Made by a program: the position numbers and the translations under genes. Positions 22,077 through 32,755 of a stretch of 64,000 bases of DNA are shown piece by piece. The notes beneath the pieces were generated by a model, which worked only from the letters and a program-made list of their open reading frames with translations, was not told the origin of the DNA and ran no database searches. How positions within the stretch are numbered: the first letter of the stretch is position 1; each line of letters opens with the position of its first letter. The DNA comes from Amorphophallus konjac (Eukaryota; Streptophyta; Magnoliopsida; Alismatales; Araceae): positions 156,446,331 to 156,510,330 of the forward strand of contig CM040118.1 of assembly GCA_022559845.1 (NCBI GenBank), in the 5' to 3' direction.

Positions 22077-24156
22077 ATGATCTGCAGAGAAGATCCCGGT
22101 GTGCCCGCCATCACGAGTTTCTTCGCTGAACATGTATCTATGATTTCTCTACCAGTTTACGATGGTTCTGATTTCATCGTATGGTTAGGAAAAATGTGCA
22201 AGATTGTAAACTCGTATGATCCTAAGTTCTGGAGGATCATTACGAATGGTCCTTTTAGCCTGCCTGATGATACATCCAAATGGACTACTGATCACCAGTC
22301 CAAACATTTTGACAATCTTGGAGTTTTAAACTTGCTGATCACCAGGGCAATTGGTCCTGTACCTTGCTTTCTTTTGATTTTTGGACAAATTGGGCTGAGC
22401 TTCCACTTATTGTAAAGGGACATCTTAAGCTTGATAAGCTATAATGTCCTTCTATCCGATGTTAGTCGGGTTGCTCTGCCCCTTGTTTGTACTGCTATTC
22501 CCGCATTAATAAAATTTCTCACCTTACTGGTCGCTTGGTGGTGTAGGTCCACATCATTTCCCTGAAATGGTGTGCACTCTCCCAAGTACACCTTTAAGGC
22601 CATTTGCTGCAACCCAAAAAAAAAACTTGCTGAAAGCTGCGATGAACCTCACAAAATTTCCGTTTGTCCAGCTGCAGTACAGCCAAGGAAATTCTTGATG
22701 GCTTGGCTAGGATCCACGAAGAAGAAGAAAGGCACGAATGGCTAATGGCCGACAGCACTGACCAACCGAGTGATCCATCCTCTCAGGCAAGTTCTGATTC
22801 CGAAGACTTTACCTTTGAAGAGATTATGAATGCATATGATAAGTTGGTAGAGCAATATAAGAAAATAAAATATAAAAATATAAAATTGAAAAGGAAAGTT
22901 GAAAATAGTTCTCCCAACAACTCCACTTGTGAAAAATGTGCAGAACTTGAGAACCTAAATGAATCTCTAATGTTTGATGTCGATACACATAAGGAACTAA
23001 TTGCAAGCTTAAGAACTGAAAATGAAGCTCTAATTGTGAAAATATCTAAGCTGGAAGAAACTAAAAAAGAGTTGGAAGATAAAGTGAAATCAATGTTAGA
23101 TGATCAAATATTGGTTGATGAGTTGATTGAAAATAAGAATCTTGTTGAAGAAAATGAAAAGTTGAAAGAATAAATCAATTCGCTGATTGCTAAACTACAT
23201 GCAGCTGAAAAGGGCAAGGGTGTGATTAGTGATGATTTTGAAAAAGTGCAAACCCTTCAACAAGAAATTGAGAACTATAAAGTTGTGAATGCCATGTTGA
23301 ATGAACAACTTGCTGCATGCGAGGAGGACCTCGCTGACTCGGAACTGCACATCTCCTCAATGGAAACTGAAATTAAAGATTTGAATGATTCACTGTGAAA
23401 ATTTATTGAGGGTAGATAGAACTTAAACAAACTCTTGAGGACTAAAATTAATTTTCAGAGAGAAGGGTTGGGGTATACAGTTATAAATAAAAAGTCTTTT
23501 GAAAACAAATTGTATACCTCGTTTGTCTCCAGCTCAAATGAAGCCAGAACTTCTGAAACTTCCCCAAAATCGTCTGCAACTCACAAAAATCAAAAATAAA
23601 ATAAAAATCAGAAAAAGAAAACTGTTAAGCAAAAACACAAGAACGAATTTGCTTGTTTTCATGTGCATGATAGAAATCTGATGTTGAATGCCATGTTTCC
23701 AAGAAGAAGAAAGATCCATGTTTTCTTTGTGGGCAGCATGGTCAAATTATGCATGATTGCTATGTCATGAAAAATGATGAACTAATAGCATGCAAGAACA
23801 AACCTGATTTCAATCGCAATAAAAAACTAGCCAAGGAAACTCAGTCTTGCTATTGCTATCATTGTGGAAAGGTTGGACACAAGGTGTCAAATAGTTGGAA
23901 AAAGAAGGACAAAGAGAACTGGCATGTTGGAAATATAAAATCCTTTGTCCAGTAGCCTAGATCTATCAAATAGATGCACAAGAAGAAAAATCTGAAATAT
24001 CATGTGTGCTGCTTTTACTGTGGTGACTATAGACATGTAAATGATGATTGCATGTGTATGAAAATGGATCATATGAAGGCAATGAAAAAGAGAAAGAATA
24101 GGCTTGGTAGTAGTGCCACTGACCTTCAAGGACCCAAGAAATCTTGGGTACCTTAA
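22077..24156 (+). pseudogene. El-5 shortened Copia Gag, interrupted by a LINE
   Basis: Starts ATG at 22077. The N-terminus has LPVYDGSDFIVWLGKM and DPKFWRIITNG, as in Copia Gag. At 22339 a LINE fragment interrupts it; after it the frame resumes (SSCSTAKEILDGL) and passes directly to WLMADSTDQ. The second half of UBN2 and the first zinc knuckle are thus absent, as in El-3. A coiled coil follows (22820-23400) with stops at 23171 and near 23396, then three CCHC-type knuckles (CFLCGQHGQIMHDC near 23720, CYHCGKVGHKVSNS near 23860, CFYCGDYRHVNDDC near 24010). It ends GPKKSWVP at 24156. Not functional. Confidence 0.82.
22339..22622 (+). mobile_element. 5'-truncated L1-type LINE insertion
   Basis: 284 bp ending in an A tail and flanked by an 11-bp direct repeat AAACTTGCTGA (22328-22338 and 22623-22633). 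Near the end it reads TTGTTTGTACTGCT ... ATTAATAAAATTTC, like plant L1 LINE 3' ends. Removing it joins two halves of the gag frame region. Confidence 0.75.
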
Positions 24157-24429
24157 AATAGAAAATGGGAATTTACGTTGTAGGAACGCCTTGAGACTGA
24201 ATGAAGAATGGCAAGAAATGACTGCTCAAGGCACAGGTTTGAAAATGAAATTTTGATTCATGTAAATAGTGCATGTTTGGTTCTCTTTGAATTGTTGTAG
24301 TTAACTTCTTCCTGCTTACAATAAATCCTGCTCAAGTTAAAAATCTCCTTCATGAACTGCTGAAAACCCCCTGTGGTTGAAATTAAAGATCTGAACTGGG
24401 TTATTTGATTGATATCTGATATAAACTCC

Positions 24430-24534
24430 CTAGTATATCAAAAGGTGTCTGTTGGAATGATGGGTTAAGCCTATCAAGAAGATAACACTTTGTGTGAGTT
24501 AGATCTTCAAATCAATATCTCCGCACCGTACCAA
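24430..24534 (+). other. Structured motif, copy 3 (El-5)
   Basis: AGTATATCAAAAGGTG, hairpin TGATGGG/CCTATCA, CACTTTGTGTG, GATC-TTCA-AATC, ATATCTCCGC and GTACC. The outer helix is the weakest of all copies. Confidence 0.7.
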
Positions 24535-24993
24535 AAATCAAAAATTTTAGAAGTTTGGTTCATGAAGAATTTGTTATGCTAATCTGATGATGAGTTTATT
24601 GCTAATGATTTGCAAGACATGTGGTTCAACTTCATATTCTTTCACCCTTAGTAGCCATATGAACTTTCGGTTTATCATTGTTGACAACTGCTTGATGATG
24701 TCTGTCTTGGCTGCATTAAAATCCAATCAATCAATCATGTGAACACTTGCGATGTCAACAGCATGCACCCTTGTGGTCATTAGTATTGCATTGAGGGGGA
24801 GTTTAAGAGTTTTGTCTTTCAAATTAGAATGATTTGCAGATATACTTTGAGTCTGCATGTGTTTCTTCATAGTGAATATCATTTTGTCCTCTCATGCACT
24901 TTCATGCATGTCATGCAAAGGGGGAGTTCGAAGAATTTGTGCTTCATATTACAATGCATTGCATTTTTAATGCATCATCATGTCATGACCCCT

Positions 24994-25098
24994 TTGGTAT
25001 ATAGAATGGTGATTTATGGAAGGTTGGATCAGGTCCAACTAAAAACTATCACCATGCATGAGATGATCTTTGGATCAAGTTATCTTCCTAGTACCATG
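24994..25098 (+). other. Structured motif, copy 4 (El-5)
   Basis: TTGGTATATAGAATGGTG, hairpin GGTTGGA-N5-TCCAACT, TCACCATGCATGA, GATC-TTTG-GATC, TATCTTCC and AGTACCATG. It is diverged in the CCGCC box but keeps every stem. El-5 thus has two copies, about 460 bp apart. Confidence 0.6.
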
Positions 25099-27385
25099 GG
25101 TCAGCTGTTCATATATGTCATAGGGTGCATACTTCCCTGTCAAATCTCACTAAGGCTTTTTGAAGTTCAGGCACATACTAAGGGGGAGTCAGCACAAGAG
25201 TTCAGTCTGCATGTTTGCATACTACCCCTTCTGAAGCTTCAGAGTCATCATCTCAACATCTGAAGTGATTGCATTTTATCGGGGGGAGTGTGATATGTTT
25301 GACAGAAATTGTTCCCTTCAGAACTGTGTGCTTCCTTTGTATGCTTATTGAATAAAATGGTTCAATTTAAGGAGGAGCTTCAGTTTTTAAACAAAATTGA
25401 AAGCATGTTTGAATATATCTTCTTAATGTGTAGATAAAGTTTCGATTGTCATGATTGCTAAATGAAAGCTTTGCGATGATTCATATTTTAAAAAAAAAGT
25501 TTGCTAAATGAATTTGGAATCTTAGCAATACATCTATCCTCTACATATGAAAACCTTCTAAAAATCACCCTGGCTATAGTATGAGTTGACCCACTGGTCA
25601 ATCAAAGTCGACCCCGCCCATCTAAAAGCTCATTTTTTATTTCTATCTAAATGCTTAATTTGAAAAGCAGGTCGACCTGCTGACCCTCTTGAGTCGACCT
25701 GACTTGTTGTCTACCTTGTATGGACACCCATTGTAAAACACCACACTCAATATCATAATTCATCAATTTTTCTGTGTGTATTTCCTGATGTGCATCACTT
25801 CCTTTATTCCCTCTCACAACATCCTTATAAGTCATTCATTGAGTGGGCGCTTTCATTATCTACACAATTGTATTCCATGTACAAATCAGTTTTTGCATCA
25901 TGCTGATAAGTTGCTGATTTTTTTTTGGCTCTGATGTTCCATAAGATGTGAACTTTTCTTTGGAAATCCTAAAAATCTGCTATATGTTCCAAAATGCTTG
26001 AACACCTTTGGTACATCCTCTACTTGCTTGATGCCTGGCTGCCGGTCCCAAATTTCCTTGAATAAGCTTGAATTCACGAGGAGTCTTCGATCTGGTTGTT
26101 AAGTTCATTTATCATAGTAAATTTTGAAAAGGAATCTTCTATTATGGAGTTCTCTGATTATCCAGAACATGAAACTGTTGGTTAAAGTTTAATAATTTCA
26201 TGAGCTTAAAGATAAATGTCTTGAAAATGACTGTATTCAATTTTAATGGACCTAAACTAGTTTTTACATGTTGTGCCCTACTATGCCTTCGTAAATCTGA
26301 AATTTTCTTTTTAAGTAGAAAGGCATCTTGGGTTGAGAAACTTCAATTTCAGTATATCTTTTAAACATCAGACTAATCTGAAAATTCCTAAAGGGCAACA
26401 TATGATAAAAGCAATAACTTCAGTCACACTAGGTAACTGGGGATACTGGCATCTGATAAACGTGTATCCTCACGTAAAAAGGTGCATACTGAAAGTCATT
26501 GATCTAAGACAGAGCAATGGCAGAAGACTCACTGAGAAATCGAGTCCCTTCATCAATGAAGTGGAGTGGACGGAGTCATGAAGTGACTTGCTACCTATGT
26601 TCTAAATGAAGCAGAATGGTTAGTCACACTTAGTAACTGGGGATGCTGGCGCCTGATCAACGTGCATCCTCATGTCAAAAGTGCGTGCTACACCTGAATG
26701 CTCTCGTAAAATTAAAAGCAAAAGAAAATTCAGAAAATGGTAGCACCCCATGGATAAAATCAGAAATCTCATAAGGTGTTTAACCTCAATACTAATTGTA
26801 GTTACTCCCAAAGGGGCCAATGGAATTGAATGAGTGAGATGGAGGGAGGTTAAACAGGAACTTAATCTGAAATATTTGTTCATTTCCATTAATTCTGAAT
26901 ATAGAAATTTTCAACATTGTTAATTGATAAACTCAGAGTTCATTTGACTTAAACCAATCAAAAAAATAAGGGCTTTATCACTAGTAGTTCTATAATAGAA
27001 GACTCTAAAAATCAGAAACTCTGCATTTATGAGAGATGTATCAGACTGAAAATTCCCCATCTTAATAATTCTTGGAAATGTCCCTTCTGCAATAATTTGT
27101 CCTACAATTCCCCTTGCTTCAATTCTCACAGCCATTTGGAATTGTTCATGTCTGATTGTTGCCTATTCAAGTAGTTTAGTAAATATCTGTAATTTTTAAA
27201 AATTATGCAGTTCCTTGTTGATATCTTATTGCTCTCTATTCAGGATAATTCATTGTTCATGTCTACATGTTTATTGCCTTTTCAAATGCAATATGCTCTA
27301 CTAGCTTCTATATTGAAGGTCTGCTCCTATACTGGCAGGGGTCAACCCCCAGGGTTGACTCTCTCTGAGTCTGGGTCTGTTTGGG

Positions 27386-27390
27386 ACCCT
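27386..27390 (+). repeat. Target site duplication ACCCT of El-6
   Basis: ACCCT at 27386-27390 and 35054-35058. Confidence 0.85.
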
Positions 27391-29689
27391 TGATGCGAGA
27401 CGGACATGGGAGACGACACTATTAGGTGCCACCCTCGGACTCTAGATGAAGACGCAACCAGCAGCACACACCAGGGAGACACTAAGCCCGACACTACGAG
27501 CTCCTAGTGGCAAAACGTCGCTAACAGAAGTGGAAGCTCACTCTTCGTCCCAAGCGAGGGAAAGCGCGGACCGTGCGCGGTTAAGGAACCGGCGGAGGTC
27601 AAGGGTAGTCCGACTCAACTTCCGGACTCGGATCGAGTCACGAGACGGGTCACACTCACTCTCACAGCGGTGACATGGACACACGGGCTAGTACGTACAC
27701 TCTCGGCATCGGCCTAAGACCGTATACTAGCTAAGCAATGTAACGCCAAGAAGTTCGGACTATTACCTCCACGCACCTGGCGTGGCGAAGATAACCCCGG
27801 CCAATCACGGACCCCCGGTTAACACAATTTTACAGCAGTACAATAATTTGACCCACTCCACGCAGGGAGGTAAAAGGTCACATGCGGGGCCCGGGAATCA
27901 CTCGAATTGGGTTGACGGGCAGCATCTTGATGTCGCCCGGCGGTGCCGAACTCCGCGTTTTCGTGCTTTCCGAACGGCGGGTTCTGCGGGCCCGTGGGGC
28001 CCACGGATGGCGCTGTCCTCCGGATCTGCGGAGGTGGGACCCACTATGATGGTGACCCCTGGTGGCGCGCCTCCACGGACGGCGGTCGGCCGGGAACACC
28101 GATCTGGGGCCGATCGGTCCCGATCTCCAAGCTTTGAAGTTGCTGTCCACGAGCTGAGGTTGCTATTTTAGCAGCGCGCGCTCCGGCGAAAACGGCCGTT
28201 GCGATCAGCCCCGTCGTCGGGATGCGATGAAACCAGCGTCGTTGGAAAGAGAATTCAAATTCCTTCAACCTAGGGCCAGTGGAATCTTCTGAACCTCTGC
28301 AGACTTGTGCTGTAACTATTTTTCCATCCTCTGTTGCACAGCTCCCGAAATATCAGATCAGCATATGAGTTTCCTGTAAATGGCCGTTGACCGCTTGCTT
28401 GCCGTTGGAATCAGGCTTTGAGCTCTTCTTTAAAGTTCTAGGGAATCAAACCACGAAACGGGGACAATTTTTGGAATGGGATTTGGAAGTGGTGGCGATT
28501 TGATATGATGTTTGGCGTGACTGGTGGTCGGATCTGGGAACAGGTGGACAGAACTGTAAATGGGACTGAGAACGATTTTTAGAAAATATGAAATGGGCGA
28601 ACCAGAAATTTATAAAAATTGTGGATGAAGGGGTGGATGGAAGGAAACTCCAGTAAACTTTATGGGACTAACAGAAATCAAAAGACGGACCTAAGACATG
28701 AAACACAGGGCGGATATGAATCTGGACAGAACTCTGGCAGAACTGAAATGGAAGGGTGGACGAAAATCAAAAATTATGAAACGGGATCTGAATGACAATC
28801 CAAAATTTATGGGATATCCTTGACACCTCTGGAACCTCCAGTAAAATTCCCAGATCTATCTGAGCTCGTGGCTGAGACACAAATTTCGTGGAAGTTGTTG
28901 TGGTACTGCACTGGCAGAACTCCGATGAAGACGATGGCGGTGCGGTGGCGGCTCGTGGCGGCGGCGGCGATCGTCGGAACTGATAAATGAGGCTTCACAC
29001 CTCAGAATGGAAGCCTTCACAGCATCCAAGGGGGAGAGGGAGGAGAGAGGAGGGGGGCGCACCAGCCCTTGCTCTTGGAAATACTTTGATTCAAATGGCA
29101 TTAATTCAAGTAAAATGGAAAATACAAGTTTAAATACCTTACATCTCACATCCATCCACAACCATTGGATCTATGGGATAGGAATGAAGGGCTGGGATGG
29201 CATGTGACACACACACACAAAAATAATAAAAAACTAAGGGGAGGGGGGCGGCCCTTGGACTAGATGTAGAATGTGGACTTGGTAGGTGGGGGTAGGTGGC
29301 CTCCTTGGACTTTTCAAGTCCATTGTCCCCCATGTGTCCAATTCTCATTCAAACTTCTAGATGCTCCCATGTGGCATGTTGACTGGCCCCACGTGGGACC
29401 CTAGGCTGAGGTGGCCCAATGGGGTGGGGCCTGTGGGGCCCGTGGGGCCCACTGGGTCCGAATTGCACATAGGCCCTTATTACAATCAAACTTACATACC
29501 GAATAAAATGAAACAAACACACATTATACAAAAATAATGTCTAACTAAATATGATAAACGGGAGACTCAAGGGGGAGTCTCCAGGCCATCTCCGAGCCAC
29601 ATGGAAGCCGCTATCGCTCGGGTGGTGCTCCACGTACGGTATTGGGGCTCGCTGACTCGTGCCGATCGAGTGCTCTGGTGTCCGCACCA
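27391..29689 (-). repeat. El-6 3' LTR
   Basis: 2,299 bp, paired with 32756-35053; TG...CA ends. GGGGAGAAT outside it (complement of 29690-29698) is the polypurine tract, shared with El-4. A 51-bp direct duplication involving GTATCGCTCC and GGATCGATCC sits just inside the element (29731-29830). Confidence 0.9.
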
Positions 29690-29778
29690 ATTCTCCCCGG
29701 GTGGGAGAAACTCGACCCTGTCGAGTAAGGGTCTGTATCGCTCCTGTATCGCTCCAGAAGGTCCGGATCGATCCACTG

Positions 29779-30396
29779 CTAAGGGTCTGTATCGCTCCTG
29801 TATCGCTCCAGAAGGTCCGGATCGATCCGCTGTAACTCGCCATGTGTGATCCATGTGTCCTCAATAGCGGGCCGTCCTCTCCATCGCACTAGGTAGCGCG
29901 GGTAAGATCCACTCCTGATAACTGTCACTTGCTCGTCCAGTATACGATCTATATGCTCACGCTGCCATGAAAAAGGGGCTGGAGGTGGAAGTGAACACTC
30001 AGGTGTGGGATCACTCTCAAGGGGAGGAGATGGCTCAAAAGGCTCACTAGGGATCACCGCTGGGTCCCTATATGCAACAAGATCCGATACATTGAAGGTA
30101 GAGCTTATACCATATTCCTCGGGCAGGTCCACAACATACGCATTGGATCCAACGCGTTTCAACACTCTAAAGGGACCGGCTCCGCGAGCTTGCAACTTCT
30201 TAACGGTTCCAGAGGGAAACCGTTCAGGTCTTACCCTGATCATGACGTATTCGCCCTCTTGGAACTCTCGGTGGTGTCTATGGGCACCGGCTAACTCCTT
30301 GTACCGTGCATTGCTGGCCTCAACTGTGACGACGGACATCGTCATGCAGACTCCTAACATGATTAGCAAAAGAAAAGAAACACAGGATGCACACAC
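29779..30396 (-). CDS. El-6 integrase GPY/F tail plus chromodomain
   Basis: The open frame starts without an ATG at its edge; recognisable protein begins near 30320. The GPY/F module reads HREFQEGEYVMIRVRPERF, GAGPFRVLKRVGSNAYVVDL and STFNVSDLVAY. A complete chromodomain follows: HIDRILDEQV, RYLVRWRG, EDTWITHGEL and DPDLLERY, with aromatic and Trp positions kept. It has no integrase catalytic core ahead of it. It lies in the same frame as the Gag part (30478-32382), separated by four stops within a 48-bp tandem duplication (about 30357-30453). The chromodomain probably tethers to histone marks. Confidence 0.85.
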   Translation of the reverse strand: MCASCVSFLLLIMLGVCMTMSVVTVEASNARYKELAGAHRHHREFQEGEYVMIRVRPERFPSGTVKKLQARGAGPFRVLKRVGSNAYVVDLPEEYGISSTFNVSDLVAYRDPAVIPSEPFEPSPPLESDPTPECSLPPPAPFSWQREHIDRILDEQVTVIRSGSYPRYLVRWRGRPAIEDTWITHGELQRIDPDLLERYRSDTDP

Positions 30397-30453
30397 GACC
30401 TAACATGCTTAGCAAAAGAAAAGAAACACACGGATGCACACACGACCCTAAAC
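30357..30453. repeat. 48-bp tandem duplication in El-6
   Basis: Two nearly identical units beginning ACATG.TTAGCAAAAGAAAAG. They lie between the Gag polyprotein and the chromodomain and supply three of the stops. Confidence 0.8.
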
Positions 30454-30477
30454 AACCCTACAGTTAGTAAAACCCAA

Positions 30478-32382
30478 TCATATGCAAGGTGGTCCAGGAC
30501 ATCCGAATGTGTGCCATGCATGCATTTGACATAATCGGAGGTTAATGTCATGGTGGACTCCTAGACATCCTACGATGCACCAACCATGGACATGGGGTTT
30601 GGATGTGGGAAGTTCGGGAGGCTTGGGTGGTTGAGGTGGGCCGGGGGAACCAAAGTCTTCATTACCCCCAAATGACGGTTCGGACCTATTTCCATGTAAA
30701 GGTTGCCAGGCCCGAGTAGGAGGGGTGTGATAGTGGACTTCCTTAAAGAGGTGGAATGGAGGTTGTGGGCCAAAGGGCCCATGAGGAAAGGGATCAAAGG
30801 GATCAAAGAATGTGTGACCCCTCGATATGGATTCCCTCATTTCAAGGTCCCATGTGTGGAATTCTAGAAGGTGTTGATGGTCACCTTCATCCGTGAAGGG
30901 AGATGAGACGGTGAGGGTATGATGGTGGACTCTCTCGAAAAGGTGGAGTAAATATGGTGGGTCACGGGGTCCACAAGAGAATGGGTCGAAGGGATCATAG
31001 AAGGTATGACCCCTCGGACTAGGCTTCCACAATTAACTGTCCCACATTTGGAAATCTTGGAGGTGTAAATGATCACCTTCATTCATTGTGAGAGGTGGGA
31101 CAACAGTCATAGGTAGAAAGTAAGATTCCTCCCTTGGGCAAATGGGAATGAAATCGGGCTCGGCCGGCATAGGGAGGAGTAGAAGAACCTCCGTGGTAAC
31201 ATGACCCACGGTGTACACGGAGGTGATGGACCCTAAAGCGGGATAAGTGAAACTACGACCTGTGGGTCGGTCGAAGCCTGGAGCCAACAAGTGCGTAAAT
31301 GTCCACTGCCGATCTAACCCTTTAAGAAGGTCATCCAATGTATCCACATAGTGACTAGACCGGAAAGTGGTATGAAATGAATTGATTGGCACCAGAGGTA
31401 GGATAGGGTCCATAGATGGGAAGGGAAGTGGGACCAAGCCCTTCTTGAGCCAGCTAAGAAGCGGCTCGGCTATGACAAGCATACCCGTTAGAAGCACGGG
31501 TGGCTCGGGCTGAGGTGGCTTAGAATAAAGATCGGAGAGTGGGGCTTCTCCAACCCTTTTGTCCCTTATGGCTAGAGATGTCTGAGTGGGACATTGTCCG
31601 GTGTAGTGGCCGAACCCCTGGCAGCGATAACACTGCTGTCGTGACCCACTACGCTCCCTGATAAGTGGGTCCCTACCCTTATCCTCCTGACGGACAGGGG
31701 GTGTAGGCAATGGGGCTCTCGTGGGTGGGAGAAGAGGATCCACTATGATGGGGAGAGGACTTGGGGACTCCGTTGATGGGGCCGGGTTAAGACTACCGGC
31801 GATGACCTCCTTAGGCTCGGGTTGGAGTACATCACTAGGAGTACGTGTCCTATCCACCCCATCCAACCGGTCCAAAATCATTTGCATAAGTTCGGCAATG
31901 GAGTGGGTTGGAATAGGGATACCATGGTGGACTCGCCCGTAGTCAACCGTCCTAGGATTGGGTCTTGGCTCATCCACGTGTGGGACTCTTTGCCTCCGAC
32001 TAGAACCCACTTGGTTGGAAGTGATTGGGTGGGGCCGGTTGGAGGTGACCGGTTGGGGCACGTAGACCTTCCTAAGCTCTCTCTTCATGTCCCACCATGA
32101 CTCGATGGGCCATTGCCCCCTAACCGCTCTCATTCTTTCGATGTAATCCCACTTTTCGGTAGCCTCATGAAGGAGCCGCTCTTTGGCCAAAGAGAATTGC
32201 ATTGCCTCGGACATAGTATAACAATCAAAGTATGTGTCCATGGTGGCCTCCCACTTGAGGTAGATGCCCGGGTCATTGGAGCCAAAAAAATCTGAGGCTT
32301 CAGGCCTACAGAATCGGAGAGGATGGTTGCCAAGCCCATGCGTGGGCCAACGGCCATATTGCCCGGGTGATTGGGAATCCAT
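30478..32382 (-). CDS. El-6 half-Gag polyprotein with unknown conserved region
   Basis: ATG at 32382. Residues 1-111 match the first half of chromovirus Gag (NDPGIYLKWEATMDTYF to LRKVYVPQP); the second half is missing. A proline-rich linker and one CCHC knuckle (CYRCQGFGHYTGQC, about 31590-31635) follow. Next is a domain I do not recognise, with LLSWLKKG, SHYVDTLDDLLKG and YPALGSITSVYTVGH. A TAA at 31033-31035 interrupts, but the same frame continues with two roughly 60-residue repeats, each holding RGHTF.DPFDPF, then proline-rich sequence and a TFGCPGPP box before a TGA at 30478. El-8 encodes the same series. Stop readthrough or decay cannot be told apart here. Confidence 0.8.
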
Positions 32383-32520
32383 GAGAAATTGGGGGGGAAC
32401 TACATGTTGGACATGCCGACACTTGGACAAGACCGACTGACTCTTATTGGACTACACATGAACTAGGAGACATAAACTGATGCAAACACCGACTAATGCA
32501 CCTAGACCTAAACCAATATC

Positions 32521-32622
32521 TGGTACGTGGCGGAGTTAATCGATCCAAAGATCACTCCCGCAAGTGTGCGACCTCCCGATAGGCGTAGCCTAACGTTCGG
32601 ACAACACCTTTTAAGATACCGA
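32521..32622 (-). other. Structured motif, copy 5 (El-6 leader)
   Basis: The minus strand reads CGGTATCTTAAAAGGTG, CCGA-N5-AGGC-N3-GCCT-A-TCGG, CACACTTGCGGGAGTG, GATC-TTTG-GATC, ACTCCGCC and GTACC. It lies between the primer binding site and gag. Confidence 0.75.
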
Positions 32623-32740
32623 ATTATCGGGATGAAATGCAATTTTAAAACACCTTTTTTTTTGTTTTGAAAATAATGATGATCCTAGACTCGACTTAGA
32701 CTATGCAAAACATATGCAAAGACTACCCTAGACTCAACCT

Positions 32741-32752
32741 GCTCTGATACCA
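32741..32752 (-). other. El-6 primer binding site
   Basis: TGGTATCAGAGC on the minus strand, three bases from the 5' LTR end at 32756. Confidence 0.9.
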
Positions 32753-32755
32753 AAC

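Larger units (their letters stand above)
24157..27385 (+). other. El-5 noncoding region replacing pol
   Basis: Just after gag, CTGCTCAAGGCACAGG (about 24221-24236) is the last trace of protease (C-S-R-H). Then follow two structured motifs (24430 and 24994), several GGGGGAG tracts (near 24791, 24919, 25184, 25276) and two GTCGACC pairs (25600-25700). A roughly 70-bp direct repeat lies at 26419-26490 and 26619-26689. The 144-codon frame at 24829-25263 overlaps the second motif and looks accidental. Confidence 0.6.

Noticed and set aside
24430..24534. Hammerhead, twister or tRNA identity for the structured motif
   Set aside because: I find no CTGATGA/GAAA hammerhead core, no twister layout I recognise, and no tRNA arm lengths or CCA end.
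24829..25263. 144-codon plus-strand frame as an El-5 gene
   Set aside because: It overlaps structured motif copy 4 and polypurine tracts, and the protein resembles nothing I know.
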